From Lachnospiraceae bacterium UBA7729 (GTDB taxonomy: Bacteria; Bacillota; Clostridia; Lachnospirales; Lachnospiraceae): DNA of 64,000 nucleotides. Shown here piece by piece: positions 54,408-63,883 of the stretch (within the stretch, counting starts at the first letter, position 1; every line of letters begins with the position of its first letter). A program made the position numbers and the translations under genes. The stretch lies in NCBI GenBank assembly GCA_002482005.1, contig DLFD01000059.1, forward strand, positions 1 through 64,000. Reading direction: 5' to 3'. Below the pieces are notes generated by a model that was not told the origin of the DNA, did not search any database, and was given only the letters and a program-made list of their open reading frames with translations.

Positions 54408-54442
54408 ACACGCATCCCTTTATGAGGGAAGGGTGTGTGAAA
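54408..54442 (+). terminator. terminator after asd
   Basis: ACACGCATCCCTT and GAAGGGTGTGT pair around TATGAG, followed by GAAAAAGG; no clear T tract, so moderate confidence. Confidence 0.5.
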
Positions 54443-54490
54443 AAGGCTATGGCGCGGTTTCCCGTGACATGAGTCATGGGAGGAGTGCAC
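54442..54490 (+). repeat. copy C of the three-copy intergenic hairpin motif
   Basis: GGCGCGGTTTCCCGTGACAT, then GAGTCATGGGAGGAGTGCAC. The core CCCGTGAC-ATGA-GTCATGGG makes an 8-bp stem. It ends 10 bases before the topB start codon. See also 24903-24961 and 57549-57601. Confidence 0.75.
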
Positions 54491-54500
54491 TTAGGTTCAG

Positions 54501-56807
54501 ATGGGAAAATCACTTTTTATAGCAGAAAAGCCGAGCGTTGCACAGCAGTTTGCAGCGACGCTCGGAGAATCTATGACCAGGGGAGACGGCTATCAGGAGT
54601 CGGAGCACCTGGTCGTCACATGGTGTCTCGGACATCTTGTCACGATGAGTTATCCGGAAGTCTACGACGAGAAGTACAGGAAGTGGAGACTGGAGACTCT
54701 TCCTTTTATCCCGAAAGAATATAAATACGAGATCATCCCTTCTGCACGGAAGCAGTTTGCCGTCGTGAAGAAACTGCTTAACCGGCCGGATGTGGAGCGC
54801 ATCTATGTCTGTACGGACTCCGGCCGCGAGGGAGAATATATCTACCGCCTTGTGCGGCAGGAAGCTCACGTGACGGGAAAGGATGAGCGGCGTGTCTGGA
54901 TCGATTCCCAGACGGAAGAGGAGATCAGGCGCGGCATAAGAGAGGCAAAGCCGATCTCTGCCTACGACAGTCTCGCTTCCGCAGCCTATCTGCGCGCGCA
55001 AGAGGATTATCTGATGGGAATCAATTTCTCGAGAGCCCTGACCCTGCGCTACGGAAGGTCTATGGCAAGTTATCTGGGAGAACGATACTGCGTCATCTCG
55101 GTCGGCCGCGTCATGACCTGTGTCCTTGGCATGGTCGTGTCCAGGGAGCGCGAGATCAGAAACTTCGTCGAGACGCCTTTCTACCGTGTTTTCATGAACG
55201 CTGAGGTGAATGCGGACGGCAATGTGTCCGGCCCTGTCTCTGATCCTGCGGGCTATATATCCGGCGCAGGGGCAGCTTCCGCTCCAAAAGTGCGGACGAT
55301 CGCTGCCGAATGGCGTGCAGTCGAGGGCTCCAGGTTCTTTGGATCGCCTGCCCTTTACAGCCAGAACGGCTTTCAGAAACGCGAAGATGCGGAGGCTTTT
55401 GTGAAGGAGCTTTCCGGGGAGCCTCCTCTGACGGCGACTGTTGCGGCTGTCGAGAAGAAGAAGGAGAAAAAGAATCCGCCGCTCCTCTATAATCTTGCAG
55501 AGCTTCAGAATGAGTGTTCCCGTATGTTCCACATCAGTCCGGACCAGACCCTGAACATCGTCCAGGATCTCTACGAGAAGAAGCTTGTCACATATCCGAG
55601 GACGGATGCCAGAGTTCTTTCCACGGCCATATCCAAGGAGATCGACAAGAATCTGAAAGGCCTCCTTCACTTCGGACCTGCACAGCAGTATGCACAGGAG
55701 GCACTCGATGCCGGGAGATGGAAGACGATCGCCAGGACGAAATATGTCGATGACAAGCAGATCACGGACCACTATGCACTGATCCCGACCGGCCAGGGAC
55801 TCGGGGCGCTGAAAAGCCTGAACGCAACCTCCTACGGAGTGTACTGCGTGATGGTCAGAAGGTTTCTGTCCATCTTCTATCCTCCGGCGGTCTACCGCAA
55901 GATCTCGCTGACTCTGGACGCAAAGGGTGAGAAATTCTTTGCCTCCTACCGTGTCCTCGAGGAAGAGGGCTACCTTGCAGTCATGAAGCGCAGAAAGCAG
56001 GCAGGGGATCCATCTTCCGCAGATCTTTCTTCCGGCGGGGACCTGCCGGATGCTGTATCTGAGCCGGGATCCGGAGATCCCGGCAAGAACATGCAGTCCC
56101 AGGGAGACTCCGGGGATCCATCCGCCGGCGGCAGCCAGACAGATCCGGTCCTGGGGGCTGCCATCGAGAAACTGAGGAAAGGACAGATTCTGAACGTCGC
56201 AAAGTATGAGATCCGGGAAGGGAAGACTTCCCCGCCGAAGAGGTATAATTCCGGCTCCATGATCCTGGCTATGGAGAATGCAGGACAGCTGATCGAGGAC
56301 GAGGAGCTGCGCGAACAGATCAAGTCCAGCGGGATCGGGACATCTGCTACCAGGGCGGAGATCCTGAAGAAACTTGTGAACAACAAATACCTGCTGCTGA
56401 ACAGCAAGACACAGATCCTTACCCCGACTCTTCTGGGAGAGATGATCTACGATGTAGTCCGCTGTTCCATCCGCTCCCTGCTCAATCCGGCTCTCACGGC
56501 AAGCTGGGAGAAGGGGCTTGGATATGTCGCCGACGGCAAGGTAACACCGGACCAGTATACCGAGACGATGGACGGTTATGTTGCAAAGTGGACAAATTAC
56601 GTAAAAAGTGTGCATAATGAGGACCAGATGACACCGCTCTACGATCAGGCCGCCAGGTTCTACAAGGCGAAGACCGTGACCGGTAAAGCAGGAGGGTCCC
56701 ATCCTTCCTGCTATAAGAAGAGCGGGTCCGGAAGAAGGACAGCAGCTTCCGCATCCGGCAGGGCTTCTTCTGCAGGGAAGACGACGGTATCAAAGAAAAA
56801 AGACTAA
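54501..56807 (+). CDS. topB: DNA topoisomerase III
   Basis: A 768-residue type IA topoisomerase. The N-terminal Toprim domain contains KSLFIAEKPSVAQQFA and the acidic motif VCTDSGREGEYIYRL; the catalytic tyrosine is Tyr365 in LVTYPRTDARVLS. A low-complexity Gly/Ser/Asp/Pro insertion (about residues 505-555, GDPSSADLSSGGDLPDAVSE and onward) and another near 235-260 interrupt the usual scaffold. The C-terminus is a short basic tail in place of zinc fingers. Its role is decatenation and removal of negative supercoils at forks. It starts just after repeat copy C. Confidence 0.95.
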   Translation: MGKSLFIAEKPSVAQQFAATLGESMTRGDGYQESEHLVVTWCLGHLVTMSYPEVYDEKYRKWRLETLPFIPKEYKYEIIPSARKQFAVVKKLLNRPDVERIYVCTDSGREGEYIYRLVRQEAHVTGKDERRVWIDSQTEEEIRRGIREAKPISAYDSLASAAYLRAQEDYLMGINFSRALTLRYGRSMASYLGERYCVISVGRVMTCVLGMVVSREREIRNFVETPFYRVFMNAEVNADGNVSGPVSDPAGYISGAGAASAPKVRTIAAEWRAVEGSRFFGSPALYSQNGFQKREDAEAFVKELSGEPPLTATVAAVEKKKEKKNPPLLYNLAELQNECSRMFHISPDQTLNIVQDLYEKKLVTYPRTDARVLSTAISKEIDKNLKGLLHFGPAQQYAQEALDAGRWKTIARTKYVDDKQITDHYALIPTGQGLGALKSLNATSYGVYCVMVRRFLSIFYPPAVYRKISLTLDAKGEKFFASYRVLEEEGYLAVMKRRKQAGDPSSADLSSGGDLPDAVSEPGSGDPGKNMQSQGDSGDPSAGGSQTDPVLGAAIEKLRKGQILNVAKYEIREGKTSPPKRYNSGSMILAMENAGQLIEDEELREQIKSSGIGTSATRAEILKKLVNNKYLLLNSKTQILTPTLLGEMIYDVVRCSIRSLLNPALTASWEKGLGYVADGKVTPDQYTETMDGYVAKWTNYVKSVHNEDQMTPLYDQAARFYKAKTVTGKAGGSHPSCYKKSGSGRRTAASASGRASSAGKTTVSKKKD

Positions 56808-56838
56808 GCGGAATCGATCGTGAAAAGGGGGATATGAT

Positions 56839-57516
56839 ATGGAACAGTGCAGGATCGAGAATCTCTATGATATGCAGCAGACGATCGCGAAGGATATCTT
56901 CGAAGGAGTGACTTATCCCTGGGAAGTGCTTCCGAAGATCCATGACTTTATCCTGGAGCTCGGAAAGACACTCGACCCGGAAGAATATGAGCACAGAAAG
57001 TATGGAGAAGACGTCTGGATCCACAAAAGTGCCGTTGTCTTTGACAGCGTCTATATCCACGGCCCGGCCATCATCTGCAGGGATGCGGAAGTCCGCCAGT
57101 GCGCATTCATCCGCGGCAATGCGATCGTGGGGGAACATGCGACCGTCGGCAATTCGACCGAGCTCAAGAACGTGATCCTCTTTAATCACGTGGAAGTTCC
57201 GCACTACAATTATGTAGGCGATTCCGTCCTTGGCTATTACGCTCATATGGGGGCCGGAGCCATTACTTCCAATATCAAGGCAGACCGGAAGAACATCGTC
57301 ATCCGTGACGGCGGACACGAATATGTTACCGGTCTCCGCAAGATCGGGGCAATGCTCGGCGACCATGTCGAAGTAGGCTGCAACACCGTCCTGAACCCAG
57401 GCACGATCGTTGGAAGATACACGAACATCTACCCAGTTAACAGTATCAGAGGAGTGGTCCCGGAGCACAGCATCTACAAGGCAGCAGACAGGATCGTCAG
57501 AAAGAATGAGGAATAA
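56839..57516 (+). CDS. left-handed beta-helix (hexapeptide) acyltransferase-like protein
   Basis: The 225-residue protein has a C-terminal left-handed parallel beta helix (from about residue 58, WIHKSAVVFDSVYIHGPAII; GNAIVGEHATVGNSTELKN; GAMLGDHVEVGCNTVLNPGT) similar to the acetyltransferase half of GlmU-like proteins, with an N-terminal helical region (residues 1-50). No nucleotidyltransferase domain is present. It is often annotated as UDP-N-acetylglucosamine pyrophosphorylase, but only the helix part is seen. A sugar acyltransferase role is possible. Confidence 0.85.
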   Translation: MEQCRIENLYDMQQTIAKDIFEGVTYPWEVLPKIHDFILELGKTLDPEEYEHRKYGEDVWIHKSAVVFDSVYIHGPAIICRDAEVRQCAFIRGNAIVGEHATVGNSTELKNVILFNHVEVPHYNYVGDSVLGYYAHMGAGAITSNIKADRKNIVIRDGGHEYVTGLRKIGAMLGDHVEVGCNTVLNPGTIVGRYTNIYPVNSIRGVVPEHSIYKAADRIVRKNEE

Positions 57517-57548
57517 GGGACGGAAAATATCGGATTCAGTTCCCTGAT

Positions 57549-57648
57549 CAAAACTTTGTCGCGCGGATTCCCGTGACGGAAGTCTGAGGAGGAGCGCAAC
57601 ATAACAATATCACGACGTCGTGGGCTCATACCCGCGACAAAGTTTGAA
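57549..57648 (+). repeat. copy B of the three-copy motif, within a 100-bp palindromic element
   Basis: TCAAAACTTTGTCGCGCGGA, then TTCCCGTGACGGAAGTCTGAGGAGGAGCGC (split here for reading). AACTTTGTCGCG (57553-57564) has an exact inverse CGCGACAAAGTT (57633-57644), and the centre holds the perfect palindrome CACGACGTCGTG (57611-57622). It fills the gap before parE. No coding capacity. Confidence 0.8.
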
Positions 57649-57691
57649 GCCTCCGGCATCATTAACTTTACAAGGTTAGGTAATACAGGAA

Positions 57692-59614
57692 ATGTCAGAT
57701 AACTACGACGCTAGTTCCATACAGGTCATCGAAGGGCTGGAAGCGGTCAGACGCCGTCCCGGGATGTACATCGGAAGTACATCCAGGCGCGGCCTGAACC
57801 ATCTGGTCTATGAGATCGTCGATAATTCGGTGGATGAGCACCTTGCGGGCTACTGCTCCGAGATCCAGGTTACGCTGAACGCTGACGGGAGCTGTACCGT
57901 CAAGGATAACGGCCGCGGTATCCCGGTCGGGATGCACAAGATGGGGGTCTCCGCCGAGCGTGTCGTCTTCACGACGCTCCATGCAGGCGGCAAGTTCGAT
58001 TCCGGAGCATACAAGACTTCCGGCGGACTTCACGGAGTCGGCTCGTCTGTTGTCAATGCGCTTTCTGACTGGATGGATGTCCAGATCTCACGGGAGGGAA
58101 AGACCTTCCACGACCGCTACAGGAAAGGCAAGCCGGACATGGAACTCGAGAAGGGTCTGCTGCCAGTCATCGGAAAAACGAAAGAGACAGGGACCACTAT
58201 CTCATTTCTTCCTGATCCGGAGATCTTCGAGCAGACGACGAGGTTCTCATCATCGGAGATCAGGAGCAGGCTGCATGAGACTTCCTATCTGAATCCCGAC
58301 CTTACGATCATCTTCCGTGATCTGAGGGATGACAGGAACGAAGAGACCACCTTCCGCGAGCCGGAGGGGATTCTTGGCTTCATCCGCGATGTCAACAAAA
58401 ACAAGGAAGCTGTCTGTGAGCCTGTCTATGTTAAAGGAATCTCCGACGGGATCCAGGTAGAGATCGCTCTGCAGTATGTGAACGAGTTTCACGAGAATAT
58501 TCTCGGTTTCTGCAACAACATCTTCAATTCCGAGGGCGGTACCCATCTGACAGGATTCAAGACTGCGTTCACGACGGTCATGAATTCCTATGCCAGAGAG
58601 CTCGGGATCCTTAAGGAGAAGGACCCGAACTTCACCGGTGCCGACATCCGGAACGGCTGCACCGCCATCATCTCGATCCGTCACCCGGATCCGAGTTTTG
58701 AGGGACAGACCAAGACGAAGCTGGACAATGCGGATGCGGCAAGAGCCGTTGCGAAGGTCACTTCCGACGAGCTCACTCGGTACTTTGATAAGAATCTGGC
58801 TTCCCTGAAGGAAGTCCTTATGTGCGCGGAGAAGGCCGCAAAGATAAGAAGAACAGAAGAGAAAGCCAGGACGAATCTGCTTACAAAGCAGAAGTATTCC
58901 TTTGATTCCAACGGCAAGCTTGCGAACTGCGAGAGCCGTGACCCGAAGAAGTGCGAGATCTTCATCGTCGAGGGAGATTCCGCAGGCGGATCTGCCAAGA
59001 CCGCCCGGGACCGGAACTTCCAGGCGATCCTTCCGATCAGAGGAAAGATCCTGAACGTCGAGAAGGCTTCCATCGACAAGGTCCTTGCCAACGAAGAGAT
59101 CAAGACCATGATCAATTCCTTCGGCTGCGGGTTCTCGGAAGGCTACGGCAATGACTTCGACATCACAAAGCTCCGCTATGACAAGATCATCATCATGGCG
59201 GATGCCGATGTCGACGGAGCCCATATCTGCACCCTGCTCCTTACCCTGTTCTACCGTTTCATGCCGGACCTGATCTCCGAAGGGCATGTCTACATCGCCA
59301 TGCCTCCTCTCTACAAGGCGATCCCGCAGAGAGGACAGGAGGAATATCTGTTCGATGACGAGGCGCTGGCAAAGTACCGCAGGAAACATTCCAGGAGTGC
59401 GTTCACTCTGCAGAGGTACAAGGGACTCGGCGAGATGGACCCGGAGCAGCTCTGGGAGACGACCCTGAATCCTGAGACCAGGACCATGAGAAGGGTCGAG
59501 ATCGAAGACGGAAGACAGGCATCGGATATCACAGCGCTGCTGATGGGCAATGATGTCCCTCCGCGCAAGGAATTCATCTACGAACACGCAAGGGATGCGG
59601 CTCTGGATGTATAA
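57692..59614 (+). CDS. parE: type II topoisomerase subunit B (ParE/GyrB-like)
   Basis: A 640-residue ATPase subunit of a type IIA topoisomerase. The GHKL ATPase has EGLEAVRRRPGMYIGST, EIVDNSVDEHLAGY, DNGRGIPV and TSGGLHGVGSSVVNALS; the Toprim part has IFIVEGDSAGGSAK and ADADVDGAHI; the C-terminus has QRYKGLGEMDPEQLWETT. Together with the following parC-like gene it forms a four-subunit topoisomerase. The pair stands apart from any dnaA/recF context, so I favour topoisomerase IV (ParE) over GyrB, but sequence alone does not settle it. Confidence 0.88.
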   Translation: MSDNYDASSIQVIEGLEAVRRRPGMYIGSTSRRGLNHLVYEIVDNSVDEHLAGYCSEIQVTLNADGSCTVKDNGRGIPVGMHKMGVSAERVVFTTLHAGGKFDSGAYKTSGGLHGVGSSVVNALSDWMDVQISREGKTFHDRYRKGKPDMELEKGLLPVIGKTKETGTTISFLPDPEIFEQTTRFSSSEIRSRLHETSYLNPDLTIIFRDLRDDRNEETTFREPEGILGFIRDVNKNKEAVCEPVYVKGISDGIQVEIALQYVNEFHENILGFCNNIFNSEGGTHLTGFKTAFTTVMNSYARELGILKEKDPNFTGADIRNGCTAIISIRHPDPSFEGQTKTKLDNADAARAVAKVTSDELTRYFDKNLASLKEVLMCAEKAAKIRRTEEKARTNLLTKQKYSFDSNGKLANCESRDPKKCEIFIVEGDSAGGSAKTARDRNFQAILPIRGKILNVEKASIDKVLANEEIKTMINSFGCGFSEGYGNDFDITKLRYDKIIIMADADVDGAHICTLLLTLFYRFMPDLISEGHVYIAMPPLYKAIPQRGQEEYLFDDEALAKYRRKHSRSAFTLQRYKGLGEMDPEQLWETTLNPETRTMRRVEIEDGRQASDITALLMGNDVPPRKEFIYEHARDAALDV

Positions 59615-59654
59615 GACATAGCACAGGCAGTTTGACCAGGAGATACAGTTTCAG

Positions 59655-61895
59655 ATGGCACAGGAAATCATTCAGACAGAATACAGCGAGATCATGCAGA
59701 AGTCCTACATCGACTATGCGATGAGCGTTATCGTTGCCAGAGCACTTCCGGATGTAAGAGACGGCCTCAAGCCGGTCCAGCGGAGGACTCTGTATGACAT
59801 GTACGAGCTGGGGACACGGTACGATAAGCCCTACCGGAAGAGTGCAAGGATCGTCGGCGATACGATGGGTAAGTTCCATCCGCATGGGGATTCTTCCATC
59901 TACGGAGCGCTGGTCGTCATGGCGCAGGACTTCAAGATGGGCCTGCCGCTTGTGGACGGTCATGGCAACTTCGGCTCCATCGAAGGGGATGGTGCGGCTG
60001 CCATGCGTTACACGGAGGCAAGACTGCAGAAGATCACCCAGGAAGCCTTTCTTGCTGACCTTGACAAGGATGTGGTCGACTTCGTCCCCAATTTCGATGA
60101 GACCGAAAAAGAACCGGCAGTCCTGCCTGCCCGTATTCCCAACCTTCTGGTCAATGGTTCCGATGGCATCGCCGTCGGTATGGCGACGAGCATCCCGCCC
60201 CACAATCTCGGAGAGGTCATCGATGCGACCATAGCTCTGATCAAAGACTCCAGCCTGACGGACGAAGAGCTGATGAAGTATGTGAAGGGGCCGGATTTTC
60301 CGACCGGCGGCATCGTTGTCAACAAGGATGAACTGGCTGAGATCTACCGGACCGGTACCGGAAGGATCCGGATCCGCGGCAAGGTAGAGGTCGAGAAGGT
60401 CCCCCGCTCCGAGCGCCAGAGACTGGTCGTCACGGAGATCCCGTACACCATGATCGGCATGGGGATCGGGAAATTCCTGAATGACTGCGCAGCGCTTGCC
60501 GACAGCAAGGCAGGTTCCGATATCTCGGACATCTCCAACCAGTCCTCCAAGGAAGGCATCCGTATCGTCCTCGAACTGAGGAAAGGGGCGGACCCTGCCT
60601 ATATCGAGAAGCTTCTCTATAAAAAGACCAGACTTGAGGACACGTTCGGCGTCAACATGCTTGCCGTTGCCGACGGAAGGCCGGAAACCCTGTCTTTGCA
60701 CAGACTTCTGGAAGCCCACATCGACTTCCAGTTCGAGATCGCGACAAGGAAGTACAGAAACCTTCTCGATTCTGAGATGAAGAAGAAAGAGATCCAGGAA
60801 GGTCTGATCCGGGCTGTGGATGTCATCGACCTGATCATCGAGATCCTCCGCGGGTCGAAAGACCGGAAGATGGCGAAGGAATGCCTGGTCGCCGGCAGGA
60901 CGGAAGGCATAAAGTTCAAGACTCAGAAGTCGAGAAATGCGGCAGCGAAGCTTCATTTCACCGAGGCCCAGGCAGACGCCATCATGGAGATGAAACTGTA
61001 CCGCCTGATCGGTCTGGAGCTGGATACCCTGGAGGCAGATTACGGAAAGACCCTGAAGAATATTGAGACCTACAGCGATATCCTCAACAATTATTCTTCC
61101 ATGGCCAGGGTCATCATCAGAGAGCTGGAAGGATACAAGAAGGAATATGCCCATCCGCGTCTGACCGAGATCACCAACAAGGATGCCGTGGTCCTGGAAG
61201 TGAGAAAGGCAGAGGCTTTCCCGTGTGTCTTCCTTATGGACCGCTTCGGATATGCAAGGACTGTCGATGAGTCCGTGTATGAGAAGAACAAGGAAGCCGC
61301 GGATTCCGAGAACCGGGTCGTGCTTCACTGTATGAGCGACGCGAAGCTTGTGATCTATACGGATGTCGGAAGACAGCACATCCTGAAAGCGGAGGATGTT
61401 CCTCACGGCAAGTTCCGCGACAAGGGGACACCGATCGATAACCTGTGCAATTATGACTCGAAGGAAGAACTCTACATCGAGGTCCTGCCTCTGACGGATA
61501 TCGTGAACATGAAGCTCATGTTCGTGACCGAAGGAGGATACATCAAACAGGTGGAAGGCTCCGAATTTGATGTGGCTAAGCGAACGGTTGCGGCGACGAA
61601 ACTCGACGACGGTGACCGGCTTCTGTCCGTCCATCTCGTGCATTTCCGGACGACCATGGTACTGCACACTGCAAACAATTATCTGCTGAGGCTCGATGAA
61701 GATGATGCGCCGCTCCAGAAGAAGAATGCAAGAGGTGTGAAAGGGATCGCTCTCGGAGAAGGAGATAAAGTCGAGAACGTATGGTATCTCGAGGAAGGAG
61801 CTCCGACTGAGGTTACGATCGATGAGAAGACGGTCTCCCTGAACCGGCTGAAGATCGCGCTCAGGGGCGGCAAGGGAACAAAACTGCGGAGATGA
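59655..61895 (+). CDS. parC: type II topoisomerase subunit A (ParC/GyrA-like)
   Basis: A 746-residue DNA breakage-reunion subunit. The catalytic tyrosine is Tyr119 in [10 protein letters not shown]. The winged-helix region has [15 protein letters not shown], where Ser80 is the normal quinolone-contact serine but the acidic residue four positions later (Glu84 in E. coli ParC) is Gly84. The tower and coiled-coil domains follow, then a C-terminal beta-propeller (from about 500) without a full GyrA box; an RGGKG sequence occurs only in the last ten residues ([11 protein letters not shown]). This fits ParC-type decatenase better than gyrase. It is 40 bases after parE. Confidence 0.9.
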   Translation: MAQEIIQTEYSEIMQKSYIDYAMSVIVARALPDVRDGLKPVQRRTLYDMYELGTRYDKPYRKSARIVGDTMGKFHPHGDSSIYGALVVMAQDFKMGLPLVDGHGNFGSIEGDGAAAMRYTEARLQKITQEAFLADLDKDVVDFVPNFDETEKEPAVLPARIPNLLVNGSDGIAVGMATSIPPHNLGEVIDATIALIKDSSLTDEELMKYVKGPDFPTGGIVVNKDELAEIYRTGTGRIRIRGKVEVEKVPRSERQRLVVTEIPYTMIGMGIGKFLNDCAALADSKAGSDISDISNQSSKEGIRIVLELRKGADPAYIEKLLYKKTRLEDTFGVNMLAVADGRPETLSLHRLLEAHIDFQFEIATRKYRNLLDSEMKKKEIQEGLIRAVDVIDLIIEILRGSKDRKMAKECLVAGRTEGIKFKTQKSRNAAAKLHFTEAQADAIMEMKLYRLIGLELDTLEADYGKTLKNIETYSDILNNYSSMARVIIRELEGYKKEYAHPRLTEITNKDAVVLEVRKAEAFPCVFLMDRFGYARTVDESVYEKNKEAADSENRVVLHCMSDAKLVIYTDVGRQHILKAEDVPHGKFRDKGTPIDNLCNYDSKEELYIEVLPLTDIVNMKLMFVTEGGYIKQVEGSEFDVAKRTVAATKLDDGDRLLSVHLVHFRTTMVLHTANNYLLRLDEDDAPLQKKNARGVKGIALGEGDKVENVWYLEEGAPTEVTIDEKTVSLNRLKIALRGGKGTKLRR

Positions 61896-61951
61896 GAGCG
61901 GATTTTTCCTTTCTTTCATGCCTTTTCCGTCAAAAAAGATCCTGAAAAGCC

Positions 61952-61980
61952 TTGAAATCTATATCTTGTAGTGTTACAGT
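61952..61980 (+). promoter_or_regulatory. promoter of rimP-nusA
   Basis: TTGAAA (61952-61957), 17-base spacer, TACAGT (61975-61980). Confidence 0.6.
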
Positions 61981-62009
61981 ATGAGCGGTAATAGATAACT
62001 GTCGACGAA

Positions 62010-62038
62010 GAACGGGTTGCAGAAACCCGTTCTTCTTT
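62010..62038 (+). terminator. leader hairpin before rimP (attenuator or terminator)
   Basis: GAACGGGTT-GCAG-AACCCGTTC, then TTCTTT. It lies downstream of the promoter and upstream of rimP, so it may attenuate the operon. NusA autoregulation through such leaders is known in other bacteria; here it is inference. Confidence 0.65.
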
Positions 62039-62057
62039 CGTGTAAGGGAAATTATGA

Positions 62058-62522
62058 ATGAACAAAGCGTCATACGAAAAGAGAGCTGAGCAGCTTCTTC
62101 TTCCGATCGTGGAGGAAAGAGGGTTTGAGCTTGTAGATGTCGAATTTGTCAAAGAAGGCGGCACCTGGTATCTGCGGGCATATATCGATAAACCCGGAGG
62201 AATCAATGTTGACGACTGCGTGGATGTAAGCCATGCTTTCGAAGCTGAGCTCGACCGGGAAGACTTCATAGCGGAATCCTATGTGCTTGAGGTTTCATCG
62301 CCCGGACTCGGAAGGCCTCTTAAGAAAGAAAAGGATTATATCAGGAATCAGGGCAAGAGGGTCGAGATCCATCTTTTCCGCCCTGTAAGGCATGAAAAGA
62401 CCTGGGAAGGTGTTCTCACGTCCTGGGATGAAGATACCGTGACGATCACGACTGATGAAGAAGAGGATGTCACGTTGGAAAGACCGGATATATCGCTGAT
62501 CCGGGAAGCAGTTGAGTGGTAA
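62058..62522 (+). CDS. rimP: ribosome maturation factor RimP
   Basis: A 154-residue RimP: the N-terminal domain (LLPIVEERGFELVDVEFVKE; WYLRAYIDKPGGINVDDC) and the C-terminal SH3-like domain (VSSPGLGRPLKKEKDYIRN). It helps assemble the 30S subunit. It is the first gene of the conserved rimP-nusA-ylxR operon. Confidence 0.95.
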   Translation: MNKASYEKRAEQLLLPIVEERGFELVDVEFVKEGGTWYLRAYIDKPGGINVDDCVDVSHAFEAELDREDFIAESYVLEVSSPGLGRPLKKEKDYIRNQGKRVEIHLFRPVRHEKTWEGVLTSWDEDTVTITTDEEEDVTLERPDISLIREAVEW

Positions 62523-62566
62523 CCGGTGACCATAGGGAATTCTGTTTTGGAGGCAGAAGGAAGATT

Positions 62567-63847
62567 ATGAACGACGAATTATATGATGCACTGCAGTATC
62601 TTGAGAAAGAGAAGAACATCGATCCGCAGGTGATGATGGATGCCATCAAGACTGCTCTGAAGACTGCCTGCGAGAAAAACTTCAGTAAAGATGCTCATCA
62701 GGCTGACCAGCGTCCGGGCGCAGAGCAGAAGCCGAAGCTGGATGTGTACGTAGATATGCAGCCGGAAAGCAGGACGCTGAAGGTCTACCTCCGCCGCAAG
62801 GTCGTCGAGACGGTCACCGATCCGCTTACCGAGATCTCCCTTGCCGATGCGCAGATGAGAAGCGGCAAGAATGAGCTGGGCGATGTGGTCCTCGAGGAGG
62901 TCAATTCCAGGGAGTTCAACCGGATCGCCATCAAGTCCGCCAAGGACGTCATCATGCAGCAGATCCGTGAGGCTGAGAGAAAGAGTCTGTACGCTGATTA
63001 CTACGATAAGGAGCACAAGGTCATCACCGGCAAGGTACAGCGCTATGTCGGCAGGAATGTGGTGATCAATCTCGGAAAACTGGATGCTATCCTTACCGAG
63101 AACGAGATGATCAAGGGAGAGACATTTTACCCGAATCAGAGGGTCAAGGTGTATGTGGTCCGTGTGGAGAATGCCAGCAAGGGACCAAGGATCATCCTTT
63201 CCAGAAAGTCACCGGACCTTGTCAGGGCTCTGTTCGAGGAGGAAGTTGCCGAAGTTGCGGACGGGACCGTCGAGATCAAGGCGATCGCACGCGAGGCAGG
63301 CTCCCGTTCCAAGATGGCTGTCTGGTCCAACGTGGAGGAAGTCGATGCGGTCGGCGCATGTGTCGGGCAGAACGGAAGCCGTGTCGCGGCAGTCGTCGAC
63401 GAGCTCGGCGGCGAGAAGATCGATATCGTATCATGGGATGAGAACCCGGCTTACTTCATCGAGAATGCACTGAGCCCTGCCAAGGTCGTGACGGTTCTGG
63501 TCGACGAGGATGACCGGGCTGCAAAGGTCGTCGTTCCGGACTACCAGCTTTCCCTTGCGATCGGCAAGGAAGGACAGAACGCGAGACTTACAGCAAGGCT
63601 CACCGGCTACAAGATCGACATCAAGTCCGAGACCCAGGCCATCGAATCCGGAGAGTTGGAAGCATTCCAGCAGGAATATTACGAGGATGAAGAAGGCGAT
63701 GATTATGAAGGGGACGGCGATGAGCTGTACCAGGATGATGGTCTGGACTTCGGTGAAGAAGACGGCGGATACGATGATGCCGCCCATGAAGACGGACAGG
63801 ATGTCCTGCCGGAAGACGGAGAGATGTCCGAGGATCCGCAGCAGTAA
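62567..63847 (+). CDS. nusA: transcription elongation/termination factor NusA
   Basis: A 426-residue NusA with an N-terminal RNA-polymerase-binding domain (1-125), S1 domain (about 140-205, VITGKVQRYVGRNVVINLGK), and KH1/KH2 domains (GACVGQNGSRVAAVVDELGG; LSLAIGKEGQNARLTARLTG). The last about 55 residues are very acidic (Glu/Asp/Gly/Tyr), a feature of some clostridial NusA proteins. The start is the ATG at 62567, preceded by GGAGG; an extension to 62516 overlaps rimP. Confidence 0.96.
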   Translation: MNDELYDALQYLEKEKNIDPQVMMDAIKTALKTACEKNFSKDAHQADQRPGAEQKPKLDVYVDMQPESRTLKVYLRRKVVETVTDPLTEISLADAQMRSGKNELGDVVLEEVNSREFNRIAIKSAKDVIMQQIREAERKSLYADYYDKEHKVITGKVQRYVGRNVVINLGKLDAILTENEMIKGETFYPNQRVKVYVVRVENASKGPRIILSRKSPDLVRALFEEEVAEVADGTVEIKAIAREAGSRSKMAVWSNVEEVDAVGACVGQNGSRVAAVVDELGGEKIDIVSWDENPAYFIENALSPAKVVTVLVDEDDRAAKVVVPDYQLSLAIGKEGQNARLTARLTGYKIDIKSETQAIESGELEAFQQEYYEDEEGDDYEGDGDELYQDDGLDFGEEDGGYDDAAHEDGQDVLPEDGEMSEDPQQ

Positions 63848-63883
63848 AGAAAGTCATCCACACACGATTCAGGTCGGGGGTAT

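Noticed and set aside
59574..61919. 781-residue antisense open frame over parC
   Set aside because: Mirror of the parC-like gene; no recognisable domain.
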